DNA of 64,000 nucleotides from Pseudoclavibacter sp. AY1H1 (GCF_002931055.1 NZ_PSXX01000003.1:234678-298677); one strand, 5' to 3'. Counted from the stretch's first letter, positions 49,312 through 58,392 are shown. Program-made: numbers and translations. The notes: generated from the sequence alone by a model not told the origin.

Positions 49312-50349
49312 GTGAGTCGACACGGAAACCACGTCACGCTCGGCGAGGTCGCGCAGGCGGCCGGCGTCTCGATCGCAACCGCCTCGCGCGCCATCAACGG
49401 CAGCGCTGGCAGGCGCGTGAACGAGGAGATCAAGAAGCGCGTCCAGGAGACCGCCGACCGGCTCGGCTACTCACCCAACCTGAGCGCGCAGGCCGTCGCG
49501 AGGGGCGCTTCCTCGACCATCGCCGTGGTCGTGAGCGACATCGCCGACCCGTACTTCAGCGCCATCGCGGCGGGCGTCATGCGCGGCGCCGAGGAAGCCA
49601 ACCTCATCGTGACCATCGCCGCGGCAGAGCGGAGCGTCACGAACGAGCTCGAGATCGTGCGCACCCTGCGCGGGCAGCGCCCCCGCGCCATCATCCTCAC
49701 CGGGTCCCGGCGCATCGACGACCCGCAGCAGGCGGCCCTCGAAGAGCAGCTGCTCGCGTACGACGCCTCCGGCGGGCGAGTCGTGCTCGTCGCCCAGGCC
49801 CCTTCCCCCTTCGACGTCGTCGAGCTCCGCAACCGCGACGGCGCGCAGGAGCTCGCTCGTCAGCTCGTGAACCAGGGCGGCCGGAGGTTCGGGATCATCA
49901 CGGGGCCCCTGGAGCTGCTCACCAACCGAGACCGAGTGGATGGCTTCACCGAGGGGCTCGCGGAGTCGGACCTCGGCATCGACGACGACGCCGTCATCTC
50001 CACCTCCTTTACCCGCGACGGCGGCTACGAGGCGCTGCGCACGCTCCTCTCCCGCTTCCCGGACACCGACACCATCTTCGCGACCAGCGACCTCATGGCC
50101 ACGGGCGTCCTCACCGCCCTCCGGGACCTCGGCAAGGAACCCGGCCGCGACGTGTCCGTCGCCGGCTTCGACGACATCGCGCTCGTGCGCGACGTGACCC
50201 CTCCCCTCACGACCGTCGTCGCACCCCTGAGCGACATGGGCTACCGCGCCGTGCGCCTCGCCCTCGCGGAGCGCGGCACGGACGGCCCCGTCGTGCTGCC
50301 CGTGAACACGGCCGTCGTCATCCGCGAGAGCACTCCGCGCCGCGGCTGA
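49312..50349 (+). CDS. LacI-family transcriptional regulator
   Basis: 345 residues. Helix-turn-helix and hinge at the N-terminus (VTLGEVAQAAGVSIATASRAIN, about 8-29), then a periplasmic-binding-like effector domain with VVVSDIADPYFSAIAAGVM and SVAGFDDIAL. Start GTG six bases after GGAGGAG. Followed after 198 bp by the Gfo/Idh-DUF993-isomerase operon with a matching operator. Confidence 0.93.
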   Translation: MSRHGNHVTLGEVAQAAGVSIATASRAINGSAGRRVNEEIKKRVQETADRLGYSPNLSAQAVARGASSTIAVVVSDIADPYFSAIAAGVMRGAEEANLIVTIAAAERSVTNELEIVRTLRGQRPRAIILTGSRRIDDPQQAALEEQLLAYDASGGRVVLVAQAPSPFDVVELRNRDGAQELARQLVNQGGRRFGIITGPLELLTNRDRVDGFTEGLAESDLGIDDDAVISTSFTRDGGYEALRTLLSRFPDTDTIFATSDLMATGVLTALRDLGKEPGRDVSVAGFDDIALVRDVTPPLTTVVAPLSDMGYRAVRLALAERGTDGPVVLPVNTAVVIRESTPRRG

Positions 50350-50385
50350 CCCGTTCGCCAGAGCGTCCGCGACGCCACCGGTGAC

Positions 50386-50434
50386 ACCACCCGCGAGATC
50401 TCCCGCGAAACTCCCCGCGAGACCTCCCGCGACT
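50386..50434. repeat. CCCGCGAGA-type 12-bp run
   Basis: Four near-repeats of about 12 bp (CCCGCGAGATCT, CCCGCGAAACTC, CCCGCGAGACCT, CCCGCGAC) between lacI and the following operon. Confidence 0.7.
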
Positions 50435-50484
50435 AGGCCAGCAGACCAGGCCCAGGCACCCCGCTTCGATCTCGCGCTTGTTTC

Positions 50485-50498
50485 GGTAAGCGCTTTCC
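50485..50498. promoter_or_regulatory. LacI-type operator 2
   Basis: GGTAAGCGCTTTCC, palindromic, 50 bases before the oxidoreductase start. Same core as the operator before the lacI-type gene. Confidence 0.75.
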
Positions 50499-50547
50499 AA
50501 TACGCTGGTCGAAGTCTCAACGCCGAGACTCAGACGAGAGGATGGAT

Positions 50548-51705
50548 ATGACCACGGACAAGCTCGGGATCATCGTCAACGGCGCGACGGGGCGCATGGG
50601 CTACCGCCAGCACCTCGTCCGCTCACTGCTCGCCCTCCGCGACGAGGGCGGCATCCCGCTGTCGGACGGCACGCGTCGCCCGATCGAGCTCTACCTCGTC
50701 GCCCGCAACGAGGAACGCCTCCGCGAGCTGGCCGCGAAGCACGGCATCGACAAGTACACGACCGACCTCGACGTCGCCCTCGCCGACGAAGACTTCCCCG
50801 TCTACTTCGACGCGCTCATCACGCGGCTGCGCGTCCCGGCGATCCGCAAGGCCATCGCCGCCGGCAAGGCCATCTACACAGAGAAGCCCACGGCCGAGAG
50901 CTACGCCGACGCACTGGCCCTCGCCGAGGAGGCGGAGGCGGCCGGCGTCAAGAACGGCGTCGTCCACGACAAGCTCTACCTGCCGGGCCTCATCAAGCTG
51001 CGCCGCCTCATCGAGAGCGGCTTCTTCGGCGAGATCCTCTCCGTGCGCGGCGAGTTCGGCTACTGGGTCTTCGAAGGCGACTGGCAGCCGTCGCAGCGAC
51101 CGAGCTGGAACTACCGCTCCGAGGACGGCGGCGGCATCGTCGTCGACATGTTCCCGCACTGGAACTACGTCATCGAGAACCTCTTCGGCGAGATCTCCTC
51201 CGTCTACGCCGAGACGCGCACCCACATCCCCGAGCGCGTCGACGAGGCGGGAAAGCGCTACACGGCGACCGCCGACGACGCGGCGTACGCGATCTTCGAC
51301 CTCGCCGACGGACCGATCGTGCAGTTCAACTCGAGCTGGACCGTGCGCGTCAACCGCGACGAGCTCGTCGAGATCCACGTCGACGGCACGCACGGGAGCG
51401 CCGTCGTCGGCCTCTTCGGCGCCAAGGTGCAGCCCCGCAACGTCACCCCGAAGCCCACCTGGAACCCGGACCTGCGCGACGAGCACGACTACTCCGCGGA
51501 CTGGATCGAGGTGCCGCAGAACGACGCCGTCGACAACGGCTTCAAGCTGCAGTGGATCGAGTTCCTCCGCTACGTGCTCGAGGACGGCACCCACGACTAC
51601 GACTTCCGCTCGGGGGCCAAGGGCATGCTGCTCGCCGAGGCCGCACTCGAGTCGAATGCGTCTGGCCGCCGCGTGTCGCTGGCAGATCAGGCGGGTGCGA
51701 AGTGA
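50548..51705 (+). CDS. Gfo/Idh/MocA-family oxidoreductase
   Basis: 385 residues. N-terminal Rossmann part (VNGATGRMGYRQHLVRS), the EKPTAE segment (catalytic Lys, about 111-116), and a C-terminal sheet domain (LIESGFFGEILSVRGEFGYW). Oxidises or reduces a sugar or inositol with NAD(P). ATG 50548 is preferred over ATG 50542 because AGAGG lies six bases before it. First gene of a three-gene operon; GTGA overlap with DUF993. Confidence 0.9.
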   Translation: MTTDKLGIIVNGATGRMGYRQHLVRSLLALRDEGGIPLSDGTRRPIELYLVARNEERLRELAAKHGIDKYTTDLDVALADEDFPVYFDALITRLRVPAIRKAIAAGKAIYTEKPTAESYADALALAEEAEAAGVKNGVVHDKLYLPGLIKLRRLIESGFFGEILSVRGEFGYWVFEGDWQPSQRPSWNYRSEDGGGIVVDMFPHWNYVIENLFGEISSVYAETRTHIPERVDEAGKRYTATADDAAYAIFDLADGPIVQFNSSWTVRVNRDELVEIHVDGTHGSAVVGLFGAKVQPRNVTPKPTWNPDLRDEHDYSADWIEVPQNDAVDNGFKLQWIEFLRYVLEDGTHDYDFRSGAKGMLLAEAALESNASGRRVSLADQAGAK

Positions 51706-52925
51706 CGGCGACGCAGGTGATCGACAGCACGCGGACGGCGACCGGCACTCGGCTCGCCCTGCTCTCCCCCGCTGGCGAGTCGTCGCGGGTCGAGCTGCTC
51801 GAGGCCCCCGCCTTCCAGCGCCCGACGGGCGGGCTCCGCTCCCGCGAGCTGTACGCGGCGGCGCACGTCATCCCCCGCGCGACGGCCGACAACGTGCCTG
51901 GCGCGCCTGCCGACATCGACTGGGATGCGACGCTCGGCTACCGGCGGCAGCTCTGGTCGTGGGGGCTCGGCGTCGCCGATGCCATGGACACGGCTCAGCG
52001 CAACATGGGACTCGACGCTCGTGCGACGCGCGAGCTCATCGCCCGCAGCTCCGCGGCCGCGCGCGAGGAGGGCGGCAGTATCGCCGTCGGCGTCAACACC
52101 GACTCCCGCACGGAGGAGGTGCTGACCCTCGACGAGATCGAGCACGCCTACCTCGAGCAGCTGAAGTTCGCGGAGGAGCAAGGCGCGCTTCCCGTCATCA
52201 TGGCGAGCCGACACCTGGCCCGCGCGGCGCAGTCCCCCGCCGACTACGCCCGCGTCTACACGCGCGTGCTCGGCGCCGTCTCGTCGAAGGCGGTGCTGCA
52301 CTGGCTCGGCACCGCGTTCGACCCTGCTCTGCGCGGCTACTTCGGCGCCGACGCCTGGCAGCAGGCGTCCGACCTTGTCATCACCCTCATCGAGGAGCAC
52401 GCCGACAAGGTCAGCGGCATCAAGATGAGCCTCCTGGATGCGGACGCCGAACGGGCCGTTCGCGCACGCCTCCCCGAGGGCATCACGATGTTCACGGGCG
52501 ACGACTTCAACTACGTCGAGCTGATCGAGGACGACGCGGACGGCATCCACTCCGACGCCCTCCTCGGCGCGTTCAGCGTGCTCGCGCCGAGCGCATCCGC
52601 CGCCGTGCAGGCCCTCGACGCGGGCGACCCCGCTGAGTTCCGGCGCATCCTCGAGCCGACGCAGGAGCTGTCGCGGCAGGTCTTCGCCGCACCCACCTTC
52701 TACTACAAGACGGGCGTCGCGTTCCTCAGCTGGCTGAACGGCCACCAGGATGCGTTCCAGATGGTGGGCGGGCTGCACGCGGCCCGCAGCCTCCCGCACC
52801 TCTCGCGCATCGTGGAGCTCGCGAACACGTCCGGGGCGCTCGAGCGGCCCGAGCTCGCGACCGACCGCTGGCACGCGATGCTGCGCCTCAACGGCGTCGA
52901 CGCCACCTCGGGGGTGCTCGCATGA
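51702..52925 (+). CDS. DUF993 family protein (dihydrodipicolinate synthase-like fold)
   Basis: 407 residues from GTG 51702 overlapping the previous stop. Conserved stretches include RVELLEAPAFQRP, RQLWSWGLGVADAMDTAQRNMGL, KVSGIKMSLLDADAERAVRA and MFTGDDFNYVELIEDD. The pattern fits DUF993, a TIM-barrel family distantly like dihydrodipicolinate synthase/aldolases and always in sugar clusters. An aldolase-type or isomerase step is inferred. No biochemical function is established. Confidence 0.85.
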   Translation: MTATQVIDSTRTATGTRLALLSPAGESSRVELLEAPAFQRPTGGLRSRELYAAAHVIPRATADNVPGAPADIDWDATLGYRRQLWSWGLGVADAMDTAQRNMGLDARATRELIARSSAAAREEGGSIAVGVNTDSRTEEVLTLDEIEHAYLEQLKFAEEQGALPVIMASRHLARAAQSPADYARVYTRVLGAVSSKAVLHWLGTAFDPALRGYFGADAWQQASDLVITLIEEHADKVSGIKMSLLDADAERAVRARLPEGITMFTGDDFNYVELIEDDADGIHSDALLGAFSVLAPSASAAVQALDAGDPAEFRRILEPTQELSRQVFAAPTFYYKTGVAFLSWLNGHQDAFQMVGGLHAARSLPHLSRIVELANTSGALERPELATDRWHAMLRLNGVDATSGVLA

Positions 52926-53800
52926 GCGCGCACCCCCGCCTGTCGATCAATCAGGCGACGATCAAGCACGCCTCGCTGCGGCAGGCCGTCGATGCGACCG
53001 TGCGTCAGGGCGTGCAGAGCATCGGGCTGTGGCGGGAGCCGGTCGCGGACGTCGGCCTCGCGGAGTCGGCGCGCATGCTCGCCGACTCCGGGCTGCGGTT
53101 CTCCAGCCACTGCCGCGGCGGGTTCGTGACGATGCCGGAGGGCGCTGAGCGTCGGGCGGCCATCGACGACAACCGCAGGGCCATCGAGGAGGCGGCGACG
53201 CTTGCCGCGGCCGGCGCTCCCGGGTCGTCGGCGTCGCTCATCATCGTCGCGGGAGGCATCCCGGAGGGAAGCCGCGACCTCGCGGGGGCCCGCGGCCGCC
53301 TCGAGGAGGCCATCGCCGAGCTCACGCCCGAGGCGCAGGCGGCGGGCGTCACGCTTGTGCTCGAGCCCCTGCACCCCATGTACGCGTCCGACCGGGCGGT
53401 GCTCTCGACCCTCAAGCAGGCGCTCGACCTCGCCGATCGTGTCGGGAGCCCCGCCGTCGGCGTAGTGATCGACTCGTTCCACGTCTGGTGGGATCCGGAT
53501 GCCGAGGAGCAGATCGCCCGGGCCGGGAGAGACGGCCGAATCGCCTCGTACCAGGTGTGCGATTGGGCAACTCCCCTCCCCGCCGACGTGCTGCTGAGCC
53601 GCCACCTCCCCGGCGCCGGGATCATCGACTTCGCCGAACTCACGAGCTGGGTGACCGATGCTGGCTACACGGGCGACGTCGAGGTCGAGGTGTTCAACGC
53701 CGAGCTGTGGGCGAAGGACTTCGACGAGGCGCTCGCCGACACGGTCGAGGCATTCGGAACGCACGTCGGCACCCACCTCGCGCTGCCGGTGCGCGGCTGA
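52922..53800 (+). CDS. Sugar phosphate isomerase/epimerase (AP endonuclease 2 fold)
   Basis: 292 residues. Xylose-isomerase-like TIM barrel with VLEPLHPMYASDR (Glu metal ligand), DSFHVWWDPD (Asp, His) and EVEVFNAELW (Glu) as the metal site. ATGA overlap with DUF993. A strong 18-bp hairpin follows 20 bases after the stop. Confidence 0.9.
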   Translation: MSAHPRLSINQATIKHASLRQAVDATVRQGVQSIGLWREPVADVGLAESARMLADSGLRFSSHCRGGFVTMPEGAERRAAIDDNRRAIEEAATLAAAGAPGSSASLIIVAGGIPEGSRDLAGARGRLEEAIAELTPEAQAAGVTLVLEPLHPMYASDRAVLSTLKQALDLADRVGSPAVGVVIDSFHVWWDPDAEEQIARAGRDGRIASYQVCDWATPLPADVLLSRHLPGAGIIDFAELTSWVTDAGYTGDVEVEVFNAELWAKDFDEALADTVEAFGTHVGTHLALPVRG

Positions 53801-53819
53801 GGCCAGACCCGCACGAGCG

Positions 53820-53858
53820 AGCAGAGCGCCTGCCCCGATCCGGGGCAGGCGCTCTGCT
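53820..53858 (+). terminator. Perfect 18-bp hairpin terminator
   Basis: AGCAGAGCGCCTGCCCCG (53820-53837), three-base loop, CGGGGCAGGCGCTCTGCT (53841-53858), with GT-rich DNA following. Ends the isomerase operon. Confidence 0.85.
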
Positions 53859-53860
53859 GT

Positions 53861-53968
53861 GTGCCCGCGCTGTTCTGCCGGGGCCCGGGGCGGGCCTGCC
53901 GGCGCACAGTGCCGAGGCGCAGTGCCCGCGCTGCTCTGCCGGGACCCGGGGCGGACCTGCCGGCGCAC
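53861..53968. repeat. 47-bp direct duplication
   Basis: 53861-53907 and 53922-53968 match with three differences, separated by 14 bases. Each copy starts GTGCCCGCGCTG and ends CTGCCGGCGCAC. Confidence 0.85.
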
Positions 53969-53973
53969 GAAGA

Positions 53974-54001
53974 GGCCCGCCCACCTTGCGGCGAGCGGGC
54001 C
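53974..54001 (-). terminator. Terminator of the ABC transporter operon
   Basis: On the minus strand GGCCCGC and GCGGGCC pair around a 14-base loop, followed by TCTT. Confidence 0.65.
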
Positions 54002-54034
54002 AGGTGCTTCGATGGTCGCGGTTCGGCGGGGCGT

Positions 54035-54859
54035 TCAGTCGCCGCCGAGAGGGCTGCCGAGGAGTTCGCGGATGCGCCCGGCGACCTTGTGGAAGCGCGG
54101 GTCCTCGAGCGTCGGCTCGTATTCGCGTTCGCGCGGCAGGTCGACGTCGAACTCCTGGATGATCGTGCCGGGGCGCGGCCCCATGAGCACCACCCTGCTC
54201 GCCAGGTAGACAGCCTCGGGCACGGAGTGCGTCACGAGGAGCACGGTCAGGTCGGTCTGCGCCCAGAGGCGTTGGAGCTCGACGTTGAGGTGCTCCCTCG
54301 TGAGCGCATCCAGGGCCCCGAACGGCTCGTCCATGAGGAGGACATCGGGGTCATGCAGGAGGGCCCGGCACAGCGAGACGCGCTGCTGCATGCCGCCGGA
54401 CAGCTCGTGCGGGAGGGCCTTCGCGAAGTCGGTGAGGCTCGTGAGCTCGAGGAGCTCGTCGCACCGTTTCGACGCTGCCGCCTTGTCGAGGCCTCGCATC
54501 TCGGCCTGCAGCAGGATGTTGCCGCGCACGTCTCGCCACGGCAGCAGGGCCGGTCGCTGGAAGACGAACCCGACGTCCTGCCGCGGCGAGATGACTCGGG
54601 AGCCGCGCAGCTCGATGGTTCCCTCGGTCGGCACGGTGAGGCCGGCGACCGCCCGCAGCAGGGTCGACTTCCCGCATCCCGACGGCCCCACGATGGAGAC
54701 GAACTCCCCTTTGCGGACGTGCAGGTCGACGTCGCGCAGCGCCTGCACGCTGCGTCGCTTCGTCTCGAAGCGGATGCCGACGTCGTCGATGCCGAGCAGG
54801 TAGTCCTGGTGGCCGCCCGCCGAGGAGGGCGCCGTGCGCTCGTTGACCGTCATGCTCAT
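54035..54859 (-). CDS. ABC transporter ATP-binding protein (SsuB/TauB type)
   Basis: 274 residues. Walker A GPSGCGKST near 59, Q-loop FQRPALLPW, signature LSGGMQQRVSLCRAL, Walker B VLLMDEPFGALD. The nitrate/sulfonate/taurine subfamily carries a C-terminal PGTIIQEFDVDLPREREYE. It overlaps the binding-protein stop (ATGA). Confidence 0.93.
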   Translation of the reverse strand: MSMTVNERTAPSSAGGHQDYLLGIDDVGIRFETKRRSVQALRDVDLHVRKGEFVSIVGPSGCGKSTLLRAVAGLTVPTEGTIELRGSRVISPRQDVGFVFQRPALLPWRDVRGNILLQAEMRGLDKAAASKRCDELLELTSLTDFAKALPHELSGGMQQRVSLCRALLHDPDVLLMDEPFGALDALTREHLNVELQRLWAQTDLTVLLVTHSVPEAVYLASRVVLMGPRPGTIIQEFDVDLPREREYEPTLEDPRFHKVAGRIRELLGSPLGGD

Positions 54860-55905
54860 TCTGCCGCTCCGCTCGGCTCGAAGCTCGCGTCGAAGTAGTC
54901 CTCGACGGGCTTCGCCTCCTCGATGAGCCCGGCCGTGGAGAGCACCTCGATGGTCGCTTCCCAGTCTCCGGTCGTGTTCACGCCGGGGGCGTTGCCGTCG
55001 CTCTCGGGGGACGTGAGGAGCGGGATGGTGTTGTTCCACTGCTCGATGAGCACTTCGGCCGCGGGCATCTGCGGGTCCTTGCCGTCCATGGCGGCGACGG
55101 CATCCTCAGGCGCCTCGGTGGCTGCCGCGTACGCCTCGGAGGTCGCGGCGACCATGTTCTCGACGAGGTCCGGGTTGCTCTCGATGAGATCGGTGTTGGC
55201 GATGAGGCCGTTGCTGAAGAAGTTCAGTCCGACGTCGGAGTACTTCAGGTAGGTGACGTCCTTGCCGCTCTGCGCGGCGATCGTCGGGCCCTGGTCGTGG
55301 GCGAAGCCGATGAGCCCGTCGACCTGCTCGTTGATCATCGCGGCCATCTTGCCGGCGGCGTCGAGGTTCTGCTGCGTGACATCCCCCTCTTCCAGGCCGG
55401 CGGCTTCCAGGTAGAGCGGGAACGTCGTCGTCGGCGCGTCTCCCGCGGACGTCGCGATGGTCTTGCCCTTGAGGTCGGCGGGCGTCGAGATGCCGGAGTC
55501 GGTGAAGACCTGCACGGCCGACGGAGTGGTCTGCAGGAAGACCCCGACGCTGCGGATGCTCACGCCCTTGTCGATGTTGGCGAGCACGGCCGGGGTGTCT
55601 GCCCAGCCGAAGTCCACCTGCCCTTGGCCGACGGCCTGGGCGGTCTTCGTCGACCCCTGGCCCGCCTGGATCGTGAGGTTGATGCCGTGCTCTTCGAAGA
55701 TGCCCTGTTCGACCCCGTAGTAGAAGGGGGCGTGCTCGCCGTACGGGTACCAGTTGAGCATGAGCGTCACGTCGGTGAGGCCGGCTTCGCCGTCGGCTCC
55801 GGCGGCTCCCGGTTCGGGGGATGCGTTGCCGGAGCACGCGGTGAGGAGGAGCGCGCTGGCGGCGACGGCGGTGACGAGCCCGTTGCGGATTGTCTTCTTT
55901 GACAT
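54856..55905 (-). CDS. ABC transporter substrate-binding lipoprotein (NMT1/THI5-like)
   Basis: 349 residues. Lipobox LTAC with Cys24, then the NMT1/THI5-like domain with VTLMLNWYPYGEHAPFYYGV and a ligand loop DFGWADTPAVLANI. Members bind pyrimidine thiamin precursors, riboflavin-like or aromatic compounds. LNWYPYGEHAPFYYG resembles the pyrimidine-precursor and hydroxymethylpyrimidine group. Start preceded by GGAAAGG. Confidence 0.9.
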   Translation of the reverse strand: MSKKTIRNGLVTAVAASALLLTACSGNASPEPGAAGADGEAGLTDVTLMLNWYPYGEHAPFYYGVEQGIFEEHGINLTIQAGQGSTKTAQAVGQGQVDFGWADTPAVLANIDKGVSIRSVGVFLQTTPSAVQVFTDSGISTPADLKGKTIATSAGDAPTTTFPLYLEAAGLEEGDVTQQNLDAAGKMAAMINEQVDGLIGFAHDQGPTIAAQSGKDVTYLKYSDVGLNFFSNGLIANTDLIESNPDLVENMVAATSEAYAAATEAPEDAVAAMDGKDPQMPAAEVLIEQWNNTIPLLTSPESDGNAPGVNTTGDWEATIEVLSTAGLIEEAKPVEDYFDASFEPSGAAE

Positions 55906-55967
55906 GAGGGGCCTTTCCAGTTGTGGGTCGAGGCGGTGGGGGTCGAAATGGTGGGAGATGGCTGCTG

Positions 55968-56816
55968 TCAGCTCTCGAGGTTGCGACGCGACGCGTGCCA
56001 GGGCACGAGGAAGCGCTCGGCGACGAGGATGACGGCGAAGAGGAGGATGCCGAGGAGGGACATGATGATGAGGGCGGCGAACAGCATGGCGGTGTCGACG
56101 TTGCCGTTGGCCTGCAGGATGACGTAGCCGAGGCCGGCGTTGGCGCCGACGAACTCGCCGACGACGGCTCCCGTGACGGCGAGCGTCGCGGCGACCTTCA
56201 TGCCGGAGAGCAGCTCCGGCAGCGCGGCGGGGAAGCGCACCTTCACGAACGTCTTCCATCGTGAGGCGCCCATGGTGCTCGTGAGCTCCAGGATCTCGGG
56301 GTCGATCGTGCGGAGACCGCTGATGCCGGCGATGACGATGGGGAAGAAGGCCATGAGCACGGCGACGAGGATCTTCGGTTCGGGACCGAACCCCATCCAC
56401 ACGATGAAGAGCGGCGCGATGGCGATCTTCGGGATGACCTGCGCGAACAGGATCAGCGGGTAGAAGGTGCGCTCGAGGGTGCGGGAGTAGACCATGATCA
56501 CGGCGACCGCGACGCCGAGGACCACGGAGAGGGCGAAGCCGATGACGGTCTCGACGGTGGTCACCCACGTGTTGTCCCACAGGTACTGCGGGTTGTCGGT
56601 GAACGCCGCGAGAGTGTCGGCGGGCGAGGGCAGGATGTAGGAGGCGACGGTTCCGGTCTCCGTCACCGCCCACCAGGCCGCGAACGCGACGATGAGGAAG
56701 ATGGCCGGGTAGGTGTAGCCGGAGAGTCCCTTGGCGATGGAGCGTCGCTTCACGGGTGGGGGCGTTGCGTCAGTCGGCGAGCCGATGACTGGGGTGTTGG
56801 TGGTTGCGCTCGTCAT
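55968..56816 (-). CDS. ABC transporter permease (SsuC/TauC type)
   Basis: 282 residues, six to seven membrane segments, with EAA-type loop LELTSTMGASRWKTFVKVRFP. Start after AAGGAG, which overlaps an inverted repeat. First gene of the permease-SBP-ATPase operon. Confidence 0.92.
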   Translation of the reverse strand: MTSATTNTPVIGSPTDATPPPVKRRSIAKGLSGYTYPAIFLIVAFAAWWAVTETGTVASYILPSPADTLAAFTDNPQYLWDNTWVTTVETVIGFALSVVLGVAVAVIMVYSRTLERTFYPLILFAQVIPKIAIAPLFIVWMGFGPEPKILVAVLMAFFPIVIAGISGLRTIDPEILELTSTMGASRWKTFVKVRFPAALPELLSGMKVAATLAVTGAVVGEFVGANAGLGYVILQANGNVDTAMLFAALIIMSLLGILLFAVILVAERFLVPWHASRRNLES

Positions 56817-56825
56817 GCGGAGCTC

Positions 56826-56841
56826 CTTACAGCGTTGTAAG
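56826..56841 (-). promoter_or_regulatory. Inverted repeat overlapping the permease ribosome binding site
   Basis: CTTACA-ACGC-TGTAAG (6-4-6) on the minus strand; the right arm runs into the AAGGAG ribosome binding site, so a hairpin or bound protein would block translation or transcription start. Confidence 0.6.
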
Positions 56842-56885
56842 AGGGGACTCGGTCGAACGCGGCACCCGGTTGAGCTCTCACGGTG

Positions 56886-56899
56886 GGTAACCGCTTTCC
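56886..56899. promoter_or_regulatory. LacI-type operator 3
   Basis: GGTAACCGCTTTCC, same class as the operators at 49241 and 50485, 70 bases before the permease start. Confidence 0.65.
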
Positions 56900-56951
56900 C
56901 GATTGCTCCAACATAACGTGGAATGATCCGCGAGACAACCGTCAGTGATCC

Positions 56952-56965
56952 AGGGAGCGCTTTCC
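56952..56965. promoter_or_regulatory. LacI-type operator 4
   Basis: AGGGAGCGCTTTCC, 90 bases before the FAD oxidoreductase. Weaker match; half-site GCGCTTTCC is intact. Confidence 0.5.
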
Positions 56966-57054
56966 GATTCGCCGCACGCGCGAGCCCGAGCAGCGGGCAA
57001 CTCCCCGCCCCCGCTCCCAGGCGCCACCCGAGCTCGGTTCGTAGCGTGGAGCAC

Positions 57055-58356
57055 ATGAGCGCTTACGACTACTTGATCATCGGCGGAGGAATGGTCGCGG
57101 ATGCGGCCGCCCGCGGCATCCGCGAACGAGACGAGACGGGCACCATCGGCATCCTGAGCGCAGACGTCGACGAACCCTACGCACGGCCTGCCCTCTCGAA
57201 GAAGCTCTGGGTCGACCCCGACTTCACGTGGGAGCAGACGCCGCTCGGCACGAGCGACGCGACGGGCGCCCAGATCACGCTCGGCACGCTCGTGACGGGC
57301 ATCGACCGCGAGGCGAAGACCGTCACGACCGACACCGGCGAGACCGTCAGCTACGGCAAGCTGCTGCTCTCGACGGGCTCGAAGCCCGTCGAGATCGACG
57401 TGCCCGAGAGCACGCGCATCCTCTTCTTCCGCTCGGCGAGCGACTACCGGCGCCTGCGCGAGCTCAGCGAGGGAAACGCCCACGCGGTCGTCGTCGGCGG
57501 CGGATACATCGGCACGGAGATCGCGGCGGCCCTCGCGCAGAATCACGTGGAGGTCGACCTGGTCTTCCCCGAGGAGGTGCTCGGCGCATCCACGTTCCCG
57601 CCGTCGCTCGCCGAACGATTCCAGGAGCTGTTCGTGGAGCACGGCGTTGGGCTCGTGCCCGGGCGCCGCGTCGAGCGCGTGCTCGCCGAGGTGCGGGCAC
57701 CCTACGACGAGGCGACCGCGGAGGCAGCCGAGACCGTGGAGACCGTGGAGACCGCGACTGGCGCCCCCTCCCCCGCGACCAACCCGGATGGTGTGACCGT
57801 CGTGTTCGACAACGGAGCGGAGACGGAGGCCGACTTCGTCGTGTTCGGCCTCGGAGCGAAGCCCGTCGTCGACCTGGCGGAGGACTCCGGCCTCGTGGTC
57901 GACGACGGAGGCGTGGTCGTCGACGAGCAGCTCCGCACCATCGACCCGTCCATCTGGGCGGCCGGCGACATCGCCGTCTACCCGGACCCGGTGCTCGGCC
58001 AGACGCGCGTCGAACACGTCGACAACGCCACCGAGATGGGGGCGGCCGCGGGCCGTTCGATGGCGGGTGCCGCCGAACCGTACTCGCACACCCCGTACTT
58101 CTACTCGATGGTGTTCGGCACGCGGTGGGAAGCGGTCGGCACCCTCGACCCCGAGCTCGACGTGCTGGACTCGGCTCTCCCCGAGTCCGGCGAGTCCGAC
58201 CAGAGCCGAGTCAGCTACTTCCGCGACAAGTCGGGGGCACCCGTCGGCGTGCTGCTCTGGGACGTCGGCGAGAGCGAAGCGCTCCGCGACGCGGCCCGAG
58301 CCGTGATCGACGACGGCGTGACGTCGACCGAGGAGCTGCGCACCCGCATCCGCTGA
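57055..58356 (+). CDS. FAD/NAD(P)-dependent oxidoreductase (ferredoxin reductase-like)
   Basis: 433 residues. FAD motif YLIIGGGMVADAAARGI at 6-22, PALSKKLW, NAD motif AVVVGGGYIGTEIAAAL near 142-158, and WAAGDIAVYPD near 299. Lacks a Cys-x-x-Cys disulfide, so it is of the ferredoxin-NAD reductase type feeding an oxygenase or other acceptor. An acidic repeat TVETVETATG near 226 is low complexity. Divergent from the ABC operon across operators 3 and 4. Confidence 0.9.
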   Translation: MSAYDYLIIGGGMVADAAARGIRERDETGTIGILSADVDEPYARPALSKKLWVDPDFTWEQTPLGTSDATGAQITLGTLVTGIDREAKTVTTDTGETVSYGKLLLSTGSKPVEIDVPESTRILFFRSASDYRRLRELSEGNAHAVVVGGGYIGTEIAAALAQNHVEVDLVFPEEVLGASTFPPSLAERFQELFVEHGVGLVPGRRVERVLAEVRAPYDEATAEAAETVETVETATGAPSPATNPDGVTVVFDNGAETEADFVVFGLGAKPVVDLAEDSGLVVDDGGVVVDEQLRTIDPSIWAAGDIAVYPDPVLGQTRVEHVDNATEMGAAAGRSMAGAAEPYSHTPYFYSMVFGTRWEAVGTLDPELDVLDSALPESGESDQSRVSYFRDKSGAPVGVLLWDVGESEALRDAARAVIDDGVTSTEELRTRIR

Positions 58357-58392
58357 CGCCGTCCCGCCAGCGCCAGCCCGCCAGCAGACGCC

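Noticed and set aside
56816..57054. TPP riboswitch before the NMT1/THI5-like transporter
   Set aside because: The conserved CTGAGA and related THI-box elements are not found in the leader.
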